Assembly: GCA_033030425.1 (NCBI GenBank)
Contig: JAUFSD010000015.1
Span: 310,001-374,000, forward strand
DNA from: Verpa conica
Lineage: Eukaryota > Ascomycota > Pezizomycetes > Pezizales > Morchellaceae
Direction: 5' to 3'
DNA length: 64,000 bases
Below the pieces are notes generated by a model that ran no database searches, was not told the origin of the DNA, and saw only the letters and a list, made by a program, of their open reading frames with translations. The position numbers and the translations under genes were made by a program. Positions within the stretch are counted from its first letter, which is position 1, and each line of letters opens with the position of its first letter. Positions 15,103 to 26,437 of the stretch are shown here, one piece after another.

Positions 15103-16860
15103 ATGGCAACTCTTACGATGGCAGACCCAGCACGAGCAGACTTTTTTCACAGCATGTATGGTTACGGCGGACATGGGGCAGGTTTGCCACCACCTGTCAT
15201 TCTAACTTCGACTTGGTGGGATGAACAGAAGATTGAGGAAACGGTGAACCCGAGATACATCAAGGACCAAATAACCGACTCAGCCCTACGGAAGAAGCTA
15301 GATCAACCGCTAAAGTTCGGTGAGGGACTCACGGAAAGCACGTACTGTGAATGGATTGTCGAGCACACGAGGAAGTTCTTCCTGATATTATGTGACTTGG
15401 GGTGCCCAGAGTATATCTTTAATATCATCGATGGTTCTTGGGATGATGAAGACCTGCCATTGTCAATGGCTACGATTGAAAGGCTGGAACTGCCGGCAGT
15501 ATCACAGGACAAGAAGTTTTTGAGGAAGCAGTACGCATATCTTGTACGGGAGCTACAGGAAGGGCAGCACACAGAATTTCAGGACGAGGAAATCGTGCCT
15601 CTTGAAGTCATGTCCCGACGTGGGCAACCAAGCTCCGCAAAGCAAACCCTCGATAAAGTATACTTTCCCCGGTCACGAGAAGTTTATTACTCACGGCGGC
15701 GTGTACCACTTGGGTACGACGACAACCAATTACCCGTCGAATCCTTCCTAAACGAGATCGAAAAATTAAATTCCATCACTCACGATCACATCGTATCACT
15801 CCACCTATCGTACACTCATGAAAATATAGGATACCTTGTCCTAGCACCTTCTGTCGAACTTAATCTAAAATCTTTCGTCCAATACCCACCTACATCTTGG
15901 AAAGTAAATCCAAAAGATGAACGGCGGCGAATCATCTTCAATTGGATGCTCTGCCTCAGTGATGCTCTAGCATACTTGTATGAGAAGGGGATCTCACACT
16001 GTGATATTAAACCATCTTCAATTATCATTGAGCAAAGGACAAACCGAATTTTCTTTGCTGATATCGGTAACTCAAAACGACTTGACCCAGCACAACTGAA
16101 CCCACAATCACCAAGCTCAACAGGAATCCAAGATATGGAAGCCTACGAGTACGGCGCACCAGAGTTGTGGCAACGAACCCTAGTATCGCAAGAATCCTCG
16201 AGCCCTCCAACAAATACTTTCTTCTCAGGCCGCACCTACCGCAAATCATCGACACATTCTGAAGACAGCATATCCAGCGCAATCAACAGTACACAGATCA
16301 GCCAATGGACTGCTTTCAATTCTAACCCGTCAAAATCCGATGTATTCTCATTGGCATGTATATTCCTCGAGATCCTCACCTTTCACGCAAAACGAAAGAC
16401 AACAACTTTCGCAAGCCATCGTTCCCATAAAAACCGTCGTCCCCGCGAGTCAGCTCCACCAGATTCCTCTTTCCACTCAAACCTTGGCCAAGTTGATTCC
16501 TGGATCACCGACAGTCTCCAAAAAGATGCACGAAAGAAGATGGATATTCCTTTCTCCGATGGGCTAGGGCTTTGCCGAGAAATGCTTCAGCGAGATCCTG
16601 AGCTCCGGCCGGATCCGCGCGCCGTTGTAGATAGATTATATCATACTGTTGTCGCACCAGCTGTTGCGCCGGAACTACCGCACTGTGGCATGCATGCTGA
16701 AGTTGACACAACCCTAGCTATGTTTAGTGGGTGGATGCCACAGAAGGATGATTCTGGAAGGTCATTATCGACGTCGAGTAGTATTGGGAGAGCATCAAAG
16801 AGGTCGACGATTTCAACAACAACCAGTTCAATTGGGGATAAAAGGTGGATGGCAATTTAG
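15103..16860 (+). CDS. Protein-kinase-fold protein with altered catalytic motifs (possible pseudokinase)
   Basis: Intron-free ORF of 585 residues; a second in-frame ATG lies five codons downstream. Residues about 180-520 follow the kinase fold. There is a helix-C-like segment (FLNEIEKLNSITHDHIVSL), a catalytic loop HCDIKPSSI with His299, Asp301 and Lys303, DIG at 320-322 in place of DFG, YGAPELW matching APE, and a subdomain IX-like SDVFSLACIFLEILT. The Asn that normally follows the catalytic Asp and binds metal is Ser306. No glycine-rich loop or AxK lysine is evident before the helix-C-like segment. The N-terminal 170 residues resemble the extension seen in many Pezizomycotina-specific kinase-like proteins, a family impression only. 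The C-terminus is Ser/Thr-rich. Activity is doubtful; a scaffold or pseudokinase role is possible. The substrate is unknown. Confidence 0.8.
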   Translation: MATLTMADPARADFFHSMYGYGGHGAGLPPPVILTSTWWDEQKIEETVNPRYIKDQITDSALRKKLDQPLKFGEGLTESTYCEWIVEHTRKFFLILCDLGCPEYIFNIIDGSWDDEDLPLSMATIERLELPAVSQDKKFLRKQYAYLVRELQEGQHTEFQDEEIVPLEVMSRRGQPSSAKQTLDKVYFPRSREVYYSRRRVPLGYDDNQLPVESFLNEIEKLNSITHDHIVSLHLSYTHENIGYLVLAPSVELNLKSFVQYPPTSWKVNPKDERRRIIFNWMLCLSDALAYLYEKGISHCDIKPSSIIIEQRTNRIFFADIGNSKRLDPAQLNPQSPSSTGIQDMEAYEYGAPELWQRTLVSQESSSPPTNTFFSGRTYRKSSTHSEDSISSAINSTQISQWTAFNSNPSKSDVFSLACIFLEILTFHAKRKTTTFASHRSHKNRRPRESAPPDSSFHSNLGQVDSWITDSLQKDARKKMDIPFSDGLGLCREMLQRDPELRPDPRAVVDRLYHTVVAPAVAPELPHCGMHAEVDTTLAMFSGWMPQKDDSGRSLSTSSSIGRASKRSTISTTTSSIGDKRWMAI

Positions 16861-18061
16861 ATCAATTATCAAACTGGCGTTTATACTTGGATTTTTGGGC
16901 GGTTATTTTTTTTTTTATAATGATATAGGGCATGGTATGGGTGTTCATGGTCTCTTGGGATAGCAAAATTTCTTTGTTTTTTTTTGATGGGCTGGATACT
17001 TGAGTCTTCTATATAGTTTGAACTAGGAGTTACTTGTTTATTTTTTCTTTTTTCCCCCCTCTCCTTATCTCTCACTGATACGCTCCTTATTTTCTCCATA
17101 TCGCCTCTTGCAAGGTGTGTAAACAACAATAGTCACTCGGGTGCCTATCACTCAGATATCTTCTCTTTTGTTATATTACTCGATTATTGTGTAGTATTAG
17201 GCGAATGAGCCGAATTCAACCGCCGCTCTTCTTGTTAATGCCGCTTTAACTACTTGGTTTATGGGCTACCACTATATATGATTGTGGGGTGGGATTTTGA
17301 TAATGCGAGGTGTGCCGATTGGGTGACCCAGTATTTCGCGATGTCATAGCCCACGCTAGATATTTTTTTTTCCGGGCGGTCGGGGGGAAACATTTGGGTG
17401 GGACATGTCTCAGACACCACCAGTTCCAGGTCGTGGGGTGTGTAGGGATAGATAGATTTAGGGTCTTCGGGATTAGACGTCACCATGGAATATCACTCGT
17501 GTCTAGGCTAAATGTACCTAACATCAGGGTAAGCTACGAATTACTGATAGTTACTGAGAAATAAATGAGAATAAGTAGGATTTATATGACTTTAGGAAGT
17601 TTAAAAGAAGAGTATGAAGGTAGATTGTGGAACCCGAGAGCCCCCAGAGTGTAGTTACCCTCAACGTCCACCTACACCCCTCCACTCTGTTTCTTCTCTT
17701 CTGTCCCCCCCTCCTCTCTTCTCCATCAACAAAATTGAAACACTATGTACTAAGAGTACTACATATTCAACAGATCATTGTAGCCTTTTGTGCACTTGTG
17801 TGCTAGTCAGTGTGTTGACCTGCTGGTGGTCCTGCCGCGCATATTTTGGTACTCTTATCACCACTCCGAATTAAACTATCTCCAGTATTAGAATCATTGG
17901 CTGATTAATTCTAACCTAGATCATCTTACTTAGTTACTTGCGTGCCATTTATTCTATTGGATAAGCATACTTGACTCCAGCAACCCCCACCAGTAGGTAT
18001 TTGATCTACTTGCCACACAAAGCAAACGATTAATATCCGTTCTTTTATAGAACCCTTAACC
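16861..18061. other. Intergenic region between kinase-like and ARID genes
   Basis: These 1.2 kb show no gene. They contain a T-rich 3' flank just after the kinase-like stop, a CATGGAATATCACTCG motif ending near 17499 and a CT-rich stretch at about 17640-17730. The last part probably holds the promoter of the ARID gene. Confidence 0.4.
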
Positions 18062-20470
18062 ATGCCTGCTGATCTCGCTACTCGCACTTTATTCATACTC
18101 CCAGAAAGGCTTACAGAGGCACAATTCTATGCGTCTCTCGCTACCTTTACCCTCAAAAACTGGCACCCTCATCCCACCATTATATCACCTTGGGTTCCAG
18201 CCCCCGTTCCCGCACCTTACGATCCTGTGGAAGCTGGTATTAGCATGGATCTTCATTATTTATATGTGGTCGTTCTTTCATTGGGTGGTTACCAAGCCAT
18301 TGAAAATTCCCAGAGGTGGAGCCTTGTGGCCCTTAAAATGAGTCTCTGGCCAGAAGACTTAGATCAACCAAGAGAGGTCTATCGTAAATACCTATGGTAC
18401 TACGAGGTATACTCACGACAGGTCCGAAGGCTCTTTGTAGCACGGAAACGCAAGAACAGAGATCCGAGAGAGTATTCTGTACAAGAAATCATCAAAGGGC
18501 AAGAGGAGAACGATCGCGAAGATTATCACGTGTCGTGTCTCCCTTGGTCAGCTATTGATAGTCGTCTAGAGTTGCAGAAACGTGGAGTAGTAGATGGTAC
18601 ACTAGTCCTTAGTGATTACTTCACTCTATCACCTGCGGTTCAACTATCTATAAAACAGCAAACATACCTCAGGGCTCTCGAGATATTCACAAATCCAAGA
18701 GAAGGAGTAACTGCAATTTTTACGCCGCCGGAATCTATCCGTCCAAGCTCTTCCGCTTCCCTAGATGAAAACCAGGATTATGATAACTCTCTCGACGGTG
18801 AGCTCTTCTCTGAAGAGGTGAAGAGATACAAGAACTCCATCCTTCAAGAAAACCGCAACCATATCCTCCGAACGCAAATCCACATGCTGCCTCAACGTTT
18901 ACCACGCTCAACCTCGGCCGAACTCGCACGTTTCATATACGATGAGGTTAATCTTAGCTCTCGCCGCCTGCAAGAGCCGGCTAAGGTTGATCCTAACATC
19001 GCGGAGATTGTGGAAAAGTTCGGCTTTGGCTCTGGCCCGTCGGGGAGAGAACCCAAGTCATATAGTCCTGCCAGCAGTCATAACGGAGAAGAAATTACAT
19101 TATCTGAGTATTATGACCGTGATTATATGGTTGATTCGATGGAAATGAAGGCCTGGAAAGTGGAATTGATCGAGAAGTATGGGTTTAAACCCCGTGTTCA
19201 CAGGCCAGTAGAACTCCCCAGAGTAGAAAAAGAAGTTCTCAATTTTCATGAGTATACGTTGGCCTATGGGCCGGAGGCACCAGAAGTGCAACACTTCTTT
19301 AATCAGCGGCTGAAGCTTGAAGGGGGATTCTGGGGACATGAACTAGAAAGAATGCAAGCTTTGGAGCGAAGGGTAAGGGGTGAAGATGAGACCTTAGGTA
19401 AGGGTTGGGATAAGGCCAGCTCTGTAGGGTTAATTAATATCGACAACACCCCGGAACCAGATTCACAGCAAAGCTATCTTCCTCATTCTTTCATTCCTCC
19501 TGGGCTTATGGAAGTACCTATGTCATTACATGACTACGCGCGAAGAATTGCCAAGTATTGCCAGGAACCTATTGAATGGGGATATATCACTCCTGCGGAA
19601 TCACTCAGTGAAGCCATGATATCAGTTCCCGCTTCTGAATACTTAGAAATGAACCCCAATATATCAGTATTGCCAACTACTTCGATGGAGCCGAGAAAAT
19701 TTCGAGAAACCAATCTACAGAAAACATCTAGAGCTGAACACACCCAGAAGCACCAAGCATTCGCCGGAAACGCCATGAATTATGAAATTCCGAAATATGA
19801 ACAAGATACCCTAGATACCCTAGAGTTTACAGCATCAGCTGCATCGGCCAACGGATCCCAAGTTGGAGGGCAAAACTACCCAGAAGGGTATGCCCAAAGC
19901 GATATATCAATAGCGTCGGGAGAAGAGATCCGAATTTTCTCGGATCCAAATACAGCATCTGATGGCAGTACACGAAAGATACTTAGTCTTCCATCTGGTG
20001 TTCAGTTTGATATCACTAACGTAAACCCATTGAATCCACCTTCCTACAACTACGCCCAGCAGTGGCTCCAACAACGCGCTTCTCATAATTCGGAAATGTG
20101 GCAAGAGGATATCAATCAATGGAATGCAGAGCACCATGAAACAGCTATATCAGACCCCACCGAAGAAATACTTATTGATATCCATAACCTGATAAACAGG
20201 CCTACTACAGCAGATCCACTGAAGGCCGGTACTAGTAGCCCAAAGATGGTTTATGATCACGAAGTAATTGATGATGGCCGCAAAATAAGGCTCTCACCTT
20301 CAGAGAGACTATTGCTCGAGAACGTTTTTAACTATGAAAATAATGAAACGAAGAGCTGTGGTGATGATGAGTGGGGAGTGTCAGAATATGAGGATGAAGA
20401 AGGGGAAGAAATAGAGGAGGGTGAAGAAGGGGAGGAGATTGAGGAGGAGAATAGTAGTTGGAGAGAATGA
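18062..20470 (+). CDS. ARID/BRIGHT DNA-binding domain protein with acidic C-terminus
   Basis: Intron-free ORF of 802 residues starting at the first ATG after an AT-rich leader. Residues about 20-115 match the ARID helix pattern: FYASLATF, MDLHYLYVVVLSLGGYQAI, a conserved Trp in SQRWSLVAL, then YRKYLWYYE. ARID domains bind AT-rich DNA and occur in chromatin remodellers such as SWI/SNF, and in demethylases. No JmjC, PHD, ELM2 or other second domain is evident here. The middle is polar and probably disordered, with short conserved-looking motifs containing HEYTLAYGPEAP and SLHDYARRIAKYC. The last 45 residues are almost all Glu, Asp and Gly (for example EEGEEIEEGEEGEEIEEEN), encoded by purine-only repeats. 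A nuclear chromatin role is inferred from the domain. It does not look like Swi1 or Rsc9, and the exact family is not recognised. Confidence 0.85.
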   Translation: MPADLATRTLFILPERLTEAQFYASLATFTLKNWHPHPTIISPWVPAPVPAPYDPVEAGISMDLHYLYVVVLSLGGYQAIENSQRWSLVALKMSLWPEDLDQPREVYRKYLWYYEVYSRQVRRLFVARKRKNRDPREYSVQEIIKGQEENDREDYHVSCLPWSAIDSRLELQKRGVVDGTLVLSDYFTLSPAVQLSIKQQTYLRALEIFTNPREGVTAIFTPPESIRPSSSASLDENQDYDNSLDGELFSEEVKRYKNSILQENRNHILRTQIHMLPQRLPRSTSAELARFIYDEVNLSSRRLQEPAKVDPNIAEIVEKFGFGSGPSGREPKSYSPASSHNGEEITLSEYYDRDYMVDSMEMKAWKVELIEKYGFKPRVHRPVELPRVEKEVLNFHEYTLAYGPEAPEVQHFFNQRLKLEGGFWGHELERMQALERRVRGEDETLGKGWDKASSVGLINIDNTPEPDSQQSYLPHSFIPPGLMEVPMSLHDYARRIAKYCQEPIEWGYITPAESLSEAMISVPASEYLEMNPNISVLPTTSMEPRKFRETNLQKTSRAEHTQKHQAFAGNAMNYEIPKYEQDTLDTLEFTASAASANGSQVGGQNYPEGYAQSDISIASGEEIRIFSDPNTASDGSTRKILSLPSGVQFDITNVNPLNPPSYNYAQQWLQQRASHNSEMWQEDINQWNAEHHETAISDPTEEILIDIHNLINRPTTADPLKAGTSSPKMVYDHEVIDDGRKIRLSPSERLLLENVFNYENNETKSCGDDEWGVSEYEDEEGEEIEEGEEGEEIEEENSSWRE

Positions 20471-22124
20471 GGAGGTATAAGAAGGTCCCCAGCTCCGATG
20501 TGGTCCTTTTTACTGAATATGATTGAGCTGGTGCGACATTCCTACTTGGGATATTCATCTCCAGATAAACCCAGGCTACTATTTTGGGTTACAAAATTCA
20601 TGGAAAATACACAGGATAAGTCTCGAGGCTCTGGGCTGTAACTACATAAGTAGATCTTTTAGAGTATTAACAAAAATCTCTCTTCTTATTTACTAGCTCC
20701 AAAGCAGGAGCGACCTAAACCAAGACCTAGCAGTGATTATTGATTTTTCAATACACGCCACATGCATGAAGTCTTGAAGAGCCTTAATTTGTTATCCTAT
20801 AATATCAACCCAAAAACTTTACAAATAATCTTAAAATACTGCATGCGTCTGACGGTAAGCCATTGGCATAGCTCCAAAAACTAATTCTCTTAAGGATCTA
20901 TAGCCGCGACGCAGGTATCGGGTAACACAATATGTAATTAAAAACTGACTTACTAATCCCCTGGTCTAATATACCATTTTCTAGCTATAAAGAAGTTCAC
21001 GCCTCCCCCGTTTGTACAAGGATTAATAGATAGACCTGAGAAACCTTAATGCCTTACTATACTTCCCGTTCACGCCACAGACTTACATGCTGCGCCACAA
21101 CAGGTAACTATAGAGAAATATATTTCTAGCACAGCCGATCAGGCTAAAGGAACTTATATCGATCTAGGGAGGCTCTCGCTAAGAAGGAAAGGTTAAAGGA
21201 AGTTCTCGATACATATAGCTACCTTGCGACGGTAAGATCGACAGGGCTGAATTGAATAGAAATAAAATTCAGTAGGGTTAGGTTTAGACACATGCCTATC
21301 AGCTCCGCTCTTGTCTGAGTTCTGTCATACATACATGCATGTATACAGCCTTAATTACTTCTAGCTGAGAGTCTAGGAAAAAACAATGAAAACCGAAACC
21401 CTTCGGTTATGCGGTATGAAGATGAGCATGAACCTATCATATATAGTGAGAGACAACTGATCCAGAGTATGAACAAGAACACTTCAGGCGCAGTCAGAAT
21501 TTCCAAGTCGCTTAAACCCAATAGCTAATTAATGTGCTAACATTCTTTAGGTTGCCTTAACCGTTTCGACTTTCCCAGCCCAGGGTAATTAATTGTACCA
21601 ACTATAGGCACATCTCGTTAAACAAGAAAGCTGAAGACCCAAACACCCTGATTTTATTAGCATACAAGTTCAAGAATAAGCGTTTTAGCAATCATCTTCA
21701 CAGCCTTACACCAGTGACGCACAAGGATTTATTGTAGTCAGCATTTCTATTTTAGGGGTGTGGTTGCAAGTTGCGGGGCTACAGTGCCAAGCGAAACCCG
21801 ATCTGGGTTGTGGCTGCGGATCCTTGCCAGTATCACCATCTGAGCTTCAGCCTTTGACGTGGTCAAGCTTTGAAGGTTCCGATTATCAGGAATGTGGGTT
21901 AATGCATAACCCATCCATGTCTCAGATACTATCTATGAGCCCCCAGCCTTATGATTCGAATAAGAGGGCAATGAATATAAACAGTGGGTGACCCCACCAG
22001 AGATTTTGCACCTCGCCCAGTCCTCCATTACGAATTTCCTTGTGTTCACGATAATCTTACTCTCACCATAGATCACCAGTGAGGCTCAAGCAGGGGTACC
22101 TACCACGAACAAATCGATACCATC
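20471..22124. other. Intergenic region upstream of the four-TM gene
   Basis: No gene is supported in these 1.65 kb. The sequence is AT-rich with scattered short open frames. One frame of about 77 codons near 21758-21991 has no recognisable domain. Part of the last 300 bp presumably acts as the promoter for the gene starting at 22125. Confidence 0.4.
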
Positions 22125-23321
22125 ATGGCTACAGGCGGTTTTCGGGATATTTCGACCCTCTCCACTGGGAGGCGGCCAAGAAGTCAGACGATGAGTGATG
22201 GTGATGACGATGAAATGAGAGATGTTGAATTCACCTCTGTCTCAGCTCTTCTTGAAGGTACCGTAGAACTCTAAATTCTAGAAATGACAACTACTAAAAT
22301 ATATCACACTCCATTAGAAGAAGATCATTATTTTGAAGATGAACACACGCCTCCGAAACCTGAAGGGCACCACAGCCGGTCACCTTCCCCACCAAGCAGC
22401 GACGTTCGCCCAATGATTGGAGTCAAGAAAATAAACGTCTCACCCACGCGCCAAAGAGCCCCACGGAAATCGATACTAAAAAGTCTAAAAACTGATCGTG
22501 TAAAACTACTGTCTCGGCCGAGAGTGGTACTTAGAATGTTTTCATTGGTGACATCTGGTACTGTACTCGGCTCTTCTGGACATCTCCTTTTTCACTACAT
22601 CGACACCAAGAATCTATCAAACAGCGAAGGAAAGCCCCTCTGGGGTCCGATATCCTTGACACCAACTATCTTACTGCTGAGTATTAGTACATACATATTT
22701 ATCATGGACTTGATATTTTCAATCGTTAGTTTTTGGCCAAATGTACACCTCCTTATTCACTAGTTCAAAAACCAGACACATTTAACTAATACAATATTGA
22801 GAATCTAGGGTCGATATTTAAAAAACAAAATACTTGCCTCTGTAGCACTCTTACATTCAATTATTAGTCTAGTCTGTGGTATAATAGCACTTACGTTGTC
22901 TGAAGAAAAGAAAAATCCAAATTCAATGTAAGAGCTCCCCCGATCTGGCTCCCTTTAGTCATCAATTATTAATTTCTATCACAGGTTTTGGGTCTGTCAT
23001 ACTGGATACCAAAAGCCCGCAGATCTAGAGATCATGGATTTTGGTGTACATTGCAGCGAACAAGTAAATGCTCCCGGGACCCATCACCTTCCCCCAATAT
23101 ATAGCTTTACTAATCTAATTTAACAGAGAGGGGCATGGGTTTCTGCATGTATGTGTACGGTCGCCCATGGACTGATAATACCAACGATTGTGTTCGGTTT
23201 CTGCGGAGGTCGCTCGAAGAAGCAGAAGTTCCAAGATGCGATTATAATAAGAGAACCTGAAACGAAGGGCAGTGTCCTCCAGCGGTTGGGTGAGCTAAAA
23301 GAGAAATTCACAAAGAGGTGA
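22125..23321 (+). CDS. Predicted four-transmembrane membrane protein in five exons (unknown function)
   Basis: Reconstructed exons are 22125-22257, 22318-22724, 22809-22927, 22985-23063 and 23127-23321, giving 310 residues. All introns are GT-AG (57-84 nt) with branch-like TACTAAA, TTAACTAAT or TCTAATTTAAC, and all phases agree. Residues 1-110 are polar, Ser/Pro/Asp-rich and then basic, so probably cytosolic. Four hydrophobic helices follow at about 114-137, 160-180, 188-210 and 249-272. A basic tail (RSKKQKFQDA, then LKEKFTKR) ends the protein. The topology resembles MARVEL-like fungal proteins, but no signature motif fixes the family. Intron 1 is 60 nt and contains an in-frame TAA at 22272-22274 and an in-frame ATG at 22284. 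If unspliced, translation could start there and give a shorter N-terminus with the same membrane core. Confidence 0.72.
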
Positions 23322-26300
23322 CTACGGCCTACGAGATTCGTGTCGGATATGAGCGTACTATAGATACTGTTTTAATGAGGGTATATATAATTAATAAAAT
23401 ATAAGACTCCACTTTTCGGTACCATAGAAATGACCTTCTGTATGGATTAGCGTGGTAATCCAGCGAAGGCCGAAATAAGACACCACAATGTGAATTTAAA
23501 GGTGCTCTAAATTTATAATAGTTTATCCAATTTTACCTATATTTTCGTCCTGGATCCTCACTTATTTCTTTATAACTGGGTTGCTCTCCACCCCCACCGA
23601 GTGATTTATAATGACCATAGACTTCACCATACAATTACAATACGAATGCCTAGTACGAAAGATAGACCCCTAGTAATTTTATATCACTTAGAGAGATAAT
23701 CCCTCAAGAAACTTATTGTTTTTCTTAAGCGCTAGACTACATATCCCGAAAGACTCCAGAATCGAAGCGTAAAGTAGTATGAACCAGCTATAAAAAGAAT
23801 CGTCGGATGTGAGTACCCGCGACAACACATTGTTAGCTTAATTGCCTCAGCTAAATGCAAGGCGTGGTAAGTATATATCCTAGTTTTGAGGTGTTCTAGC
23901 CTAAATCGTAAGTTTCTCTTACGACTTGTATGTACGTACCCGTTCTAAAAACAATAAAAACATTGCGCACCCATATATGCATATGCTTACCTTTGTACAT
24001 AAAAGACAGATGTATGTACTTCTCCGTTTAATAAAGGAGAGTATTGGGCCTTAACATCATATATAGCTATGGGTATATATATATGGACCTAAACGGACCG
24101 GGTGAGTCTTATCTATAGAAGAGCAAACTAGTCAAACATAATTTACCACGGGTAGTAAATTCAAGCATAAACAAACTGAGTTCTAGCGCTTATATGTGGT
24201 ATTTTCACTGAGTCTCTGTACTTATATTGGTACTCCTAATTAGCATTAGTTAACCTAATCTTCTAGGTGGCAAAGTGACTAGGCCACCACAGAGAGATAA
24301 GCCACTTTCCTACTAGTGCCTAAGTTACCAAGCACTTGTCTTAGTAAATACTTGATCCAAGTACAGAGTGCTGGATTCAAGGTAAATAGCACGTATAGGC
24401 GCTGGTGTCTAGGGTTTTTGTACTTGAATTTATCACTGGTGCTAAATGAACTAGGTTTTGACCAATTTACGCTTCCATAGTATCTATACGCTAGTTAAAC
24501 GATATGAACAGGCTATAGATCTCGTGGAACTAGTATACAATCCCAACTATAGTGAGGCAAGGGTAGAACTAGGTATTAAAATATGGACTGGATACTTTTC
24601 TGAGAGTTGGCTCATTATCCCTACCATAAGCCCGGTATCTTCCAGTCGAGAATTCATTCTATATACTTAATAAGTTAAACAAAAAAGGCAACTCAATTAT
24701 CCCAGCACCTAATATCACTCGTTTTTTTCGGATGTATTCAATTGATCTAGGCTAATATCATATTAACAATACAATTTAACCGTTTGCTATTAAATTGCCA
24801 ATAATATTAATATCAACTCTTTTAAGACATTTCTAGGTTTTTCTATTAGTAGATATACATATTATCATATTTAGAAAAGATTTGAGCATTCTTCACTTAT
24901 TCAAGTTTTCTCTGTAGCTGGCCAAAAACGGGTCATAAGTGCATAATTTTTAGGCAAAATCATGCAGCCAGAACTTCTATATATGGGTTCAGCGGCATCA
25001 GAACCCTTTGATTAGGTTGGTGGGCCTAAAGTGTAGCAAAGTATTCACAAGTATCTTCTGCACTTAGGGTTAGGGCTTTTTGTCTCAATTAGCGAAGTAT
25101 GTATGCTCTCAGGAGGGGAACTAGCTCCACTTATCAGTACTACCGTATTAACTGGCGAGGACCATAATTGCGCTAAGACGTCTAGACAAGTTGTGGTTAG
25201 GAGATCTTACTGAGGACAGCTTTGTCACTGTTCTTGCCACTCGCTACACTCAGGAAAAAAATCTCTCGCGTTTCTTTGCTAGGTTGGGGATATAAATTAC
25301 CTTTACGAGCTAGGTGTTTCGCTACTTTTATTTCAACTTGTTAGCGCGATTGTGGTCTTCGCCAGTTATATAATACGGTAGCATATTCTCAAAATACTAT
25401 ACTTCTACTCCTTAAACTACCATCTCCAAAACTTATATATATAGGAGGGAAAAGTAAGTGTTCTTTGATAAAAGAAACCCGAAGATTGTAGTGGTTCTAT
25501 ATTTACATATAGTAGAATTCCCCCCATGTATCTAGATACTAAACCAAAATAGCTTAGCGTTAACCGGTGTAATACGTGTATCCCATATCGTATTATCTAG
25601 GGTAATTGGCTACAGTACACTCGCCCTATCCCTTATCGTGTCATTGCTGTCTCTTTTCCGTGGGGCGGAAATCATAGCTATGTCAGCAGGATAGGCTCAG
25701 GCGGCGGGTATCGGGTTTTGGCCTCCTACCAATGAGGGTCTGAGTTGTTTCCTGGGTTAGGGGATGGGCTAGGGAAACTAATCCAGAAAACCCTGTGACT
25801 GGACTACGACTCTAGCTAAAGACATGGTTAGCTGCTACACAAGGGGGCAGCATTTCTTACCACCTTAAGGGATAAGGGTTCGGTCTATAAGGGTAAACAC
25901 TCCATAATTAAGGGTATGCCTAGCAGTCTCAAAGAATTTTGTACGGGGAAATAAGAGTATCCTCCTATAGGAGTACCCTTAGGGTTTTGTGCTTTTTTCT
26001 TAGTATACATAAAAAGTGACTGAAAATCTGAGAATGGCCAAAATTTGGGTGGAGGTTGTAAAATATAGTTGTAAAAGTCGCGTCACCTATTTTGATATCT
26101 TGGAATATCCTTGGAATTATTTATAAGGGTAAGTTCTCTATAAGGGTAAGTTCTCTATAAGGGTAAGTTCTCTATAAGGGTATGTATCTGTGGTAAAGGC
26201 GTACCATTATAAAGTGAGTGTACTGTATCCGCGTTGTCTCCGCCGACGGGGATAACGGGGATAGCTAATTTATCGAGATATGACGCCAGCGTCGTCACCA

Positions 26301-26437
26301 TTACCCACACATCAGAATTCTTTATAATTATGCTTAACAAACGTCGAGTTTCCCACCAAACACTTTAGAACTTTATAATTTATCAACACCATACTCCCTT
26401 CTAGTCCCAGGCAAGTACATAGTTTCTCTTCACAAAT
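23322..26437. other. Gene-poor AT-rich block of 3.1 kb
   Basis: No supported gene. Seen here are CGAGTGAT at 23598-23605 and ATCACTCG at 24714-24721, and a 17-bp tandem repeat at 26123-26182, described separately. The 70-codon frame at 24458-24670 has no domain. The sequence looks like decayed intergenic repeats, and the final stretch includes the upstream region of the SDR gene. Confidence 0.4.
26123..26182. repeat. 17-bp tandem repeat, about 3.5 copies
   Basis: Unit ATAAGGGTAAGTTCTCT occurs three times without mismatch (26123-26139, 26140-26156, 26157-26173), followed by a partial copy ATAAGGGTA. It lies about 255 bp upstream of the SDR start codon. Each unit carries a GTAAGT splice-donor-like sequence, probably by chance. 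Confidence 0.9.

Noticed and set aside
22258..22281. A 24-nt mini-intron removing the in-frame stop in the four-TM gene
   Set aside because: GT...AG borders exist, but 24 nt is below normal fungal intron size. A 60-nt intron to 22317 with a TACTAAA branch site explains the same frame better.
23598..24721. A 1.1-kb transposon bounded by CGAGTGAT and ATCACTCG
   Set aside because: Only about eight to ten terminal bases match, there is no target duplication, and no coding sequence lies inside.
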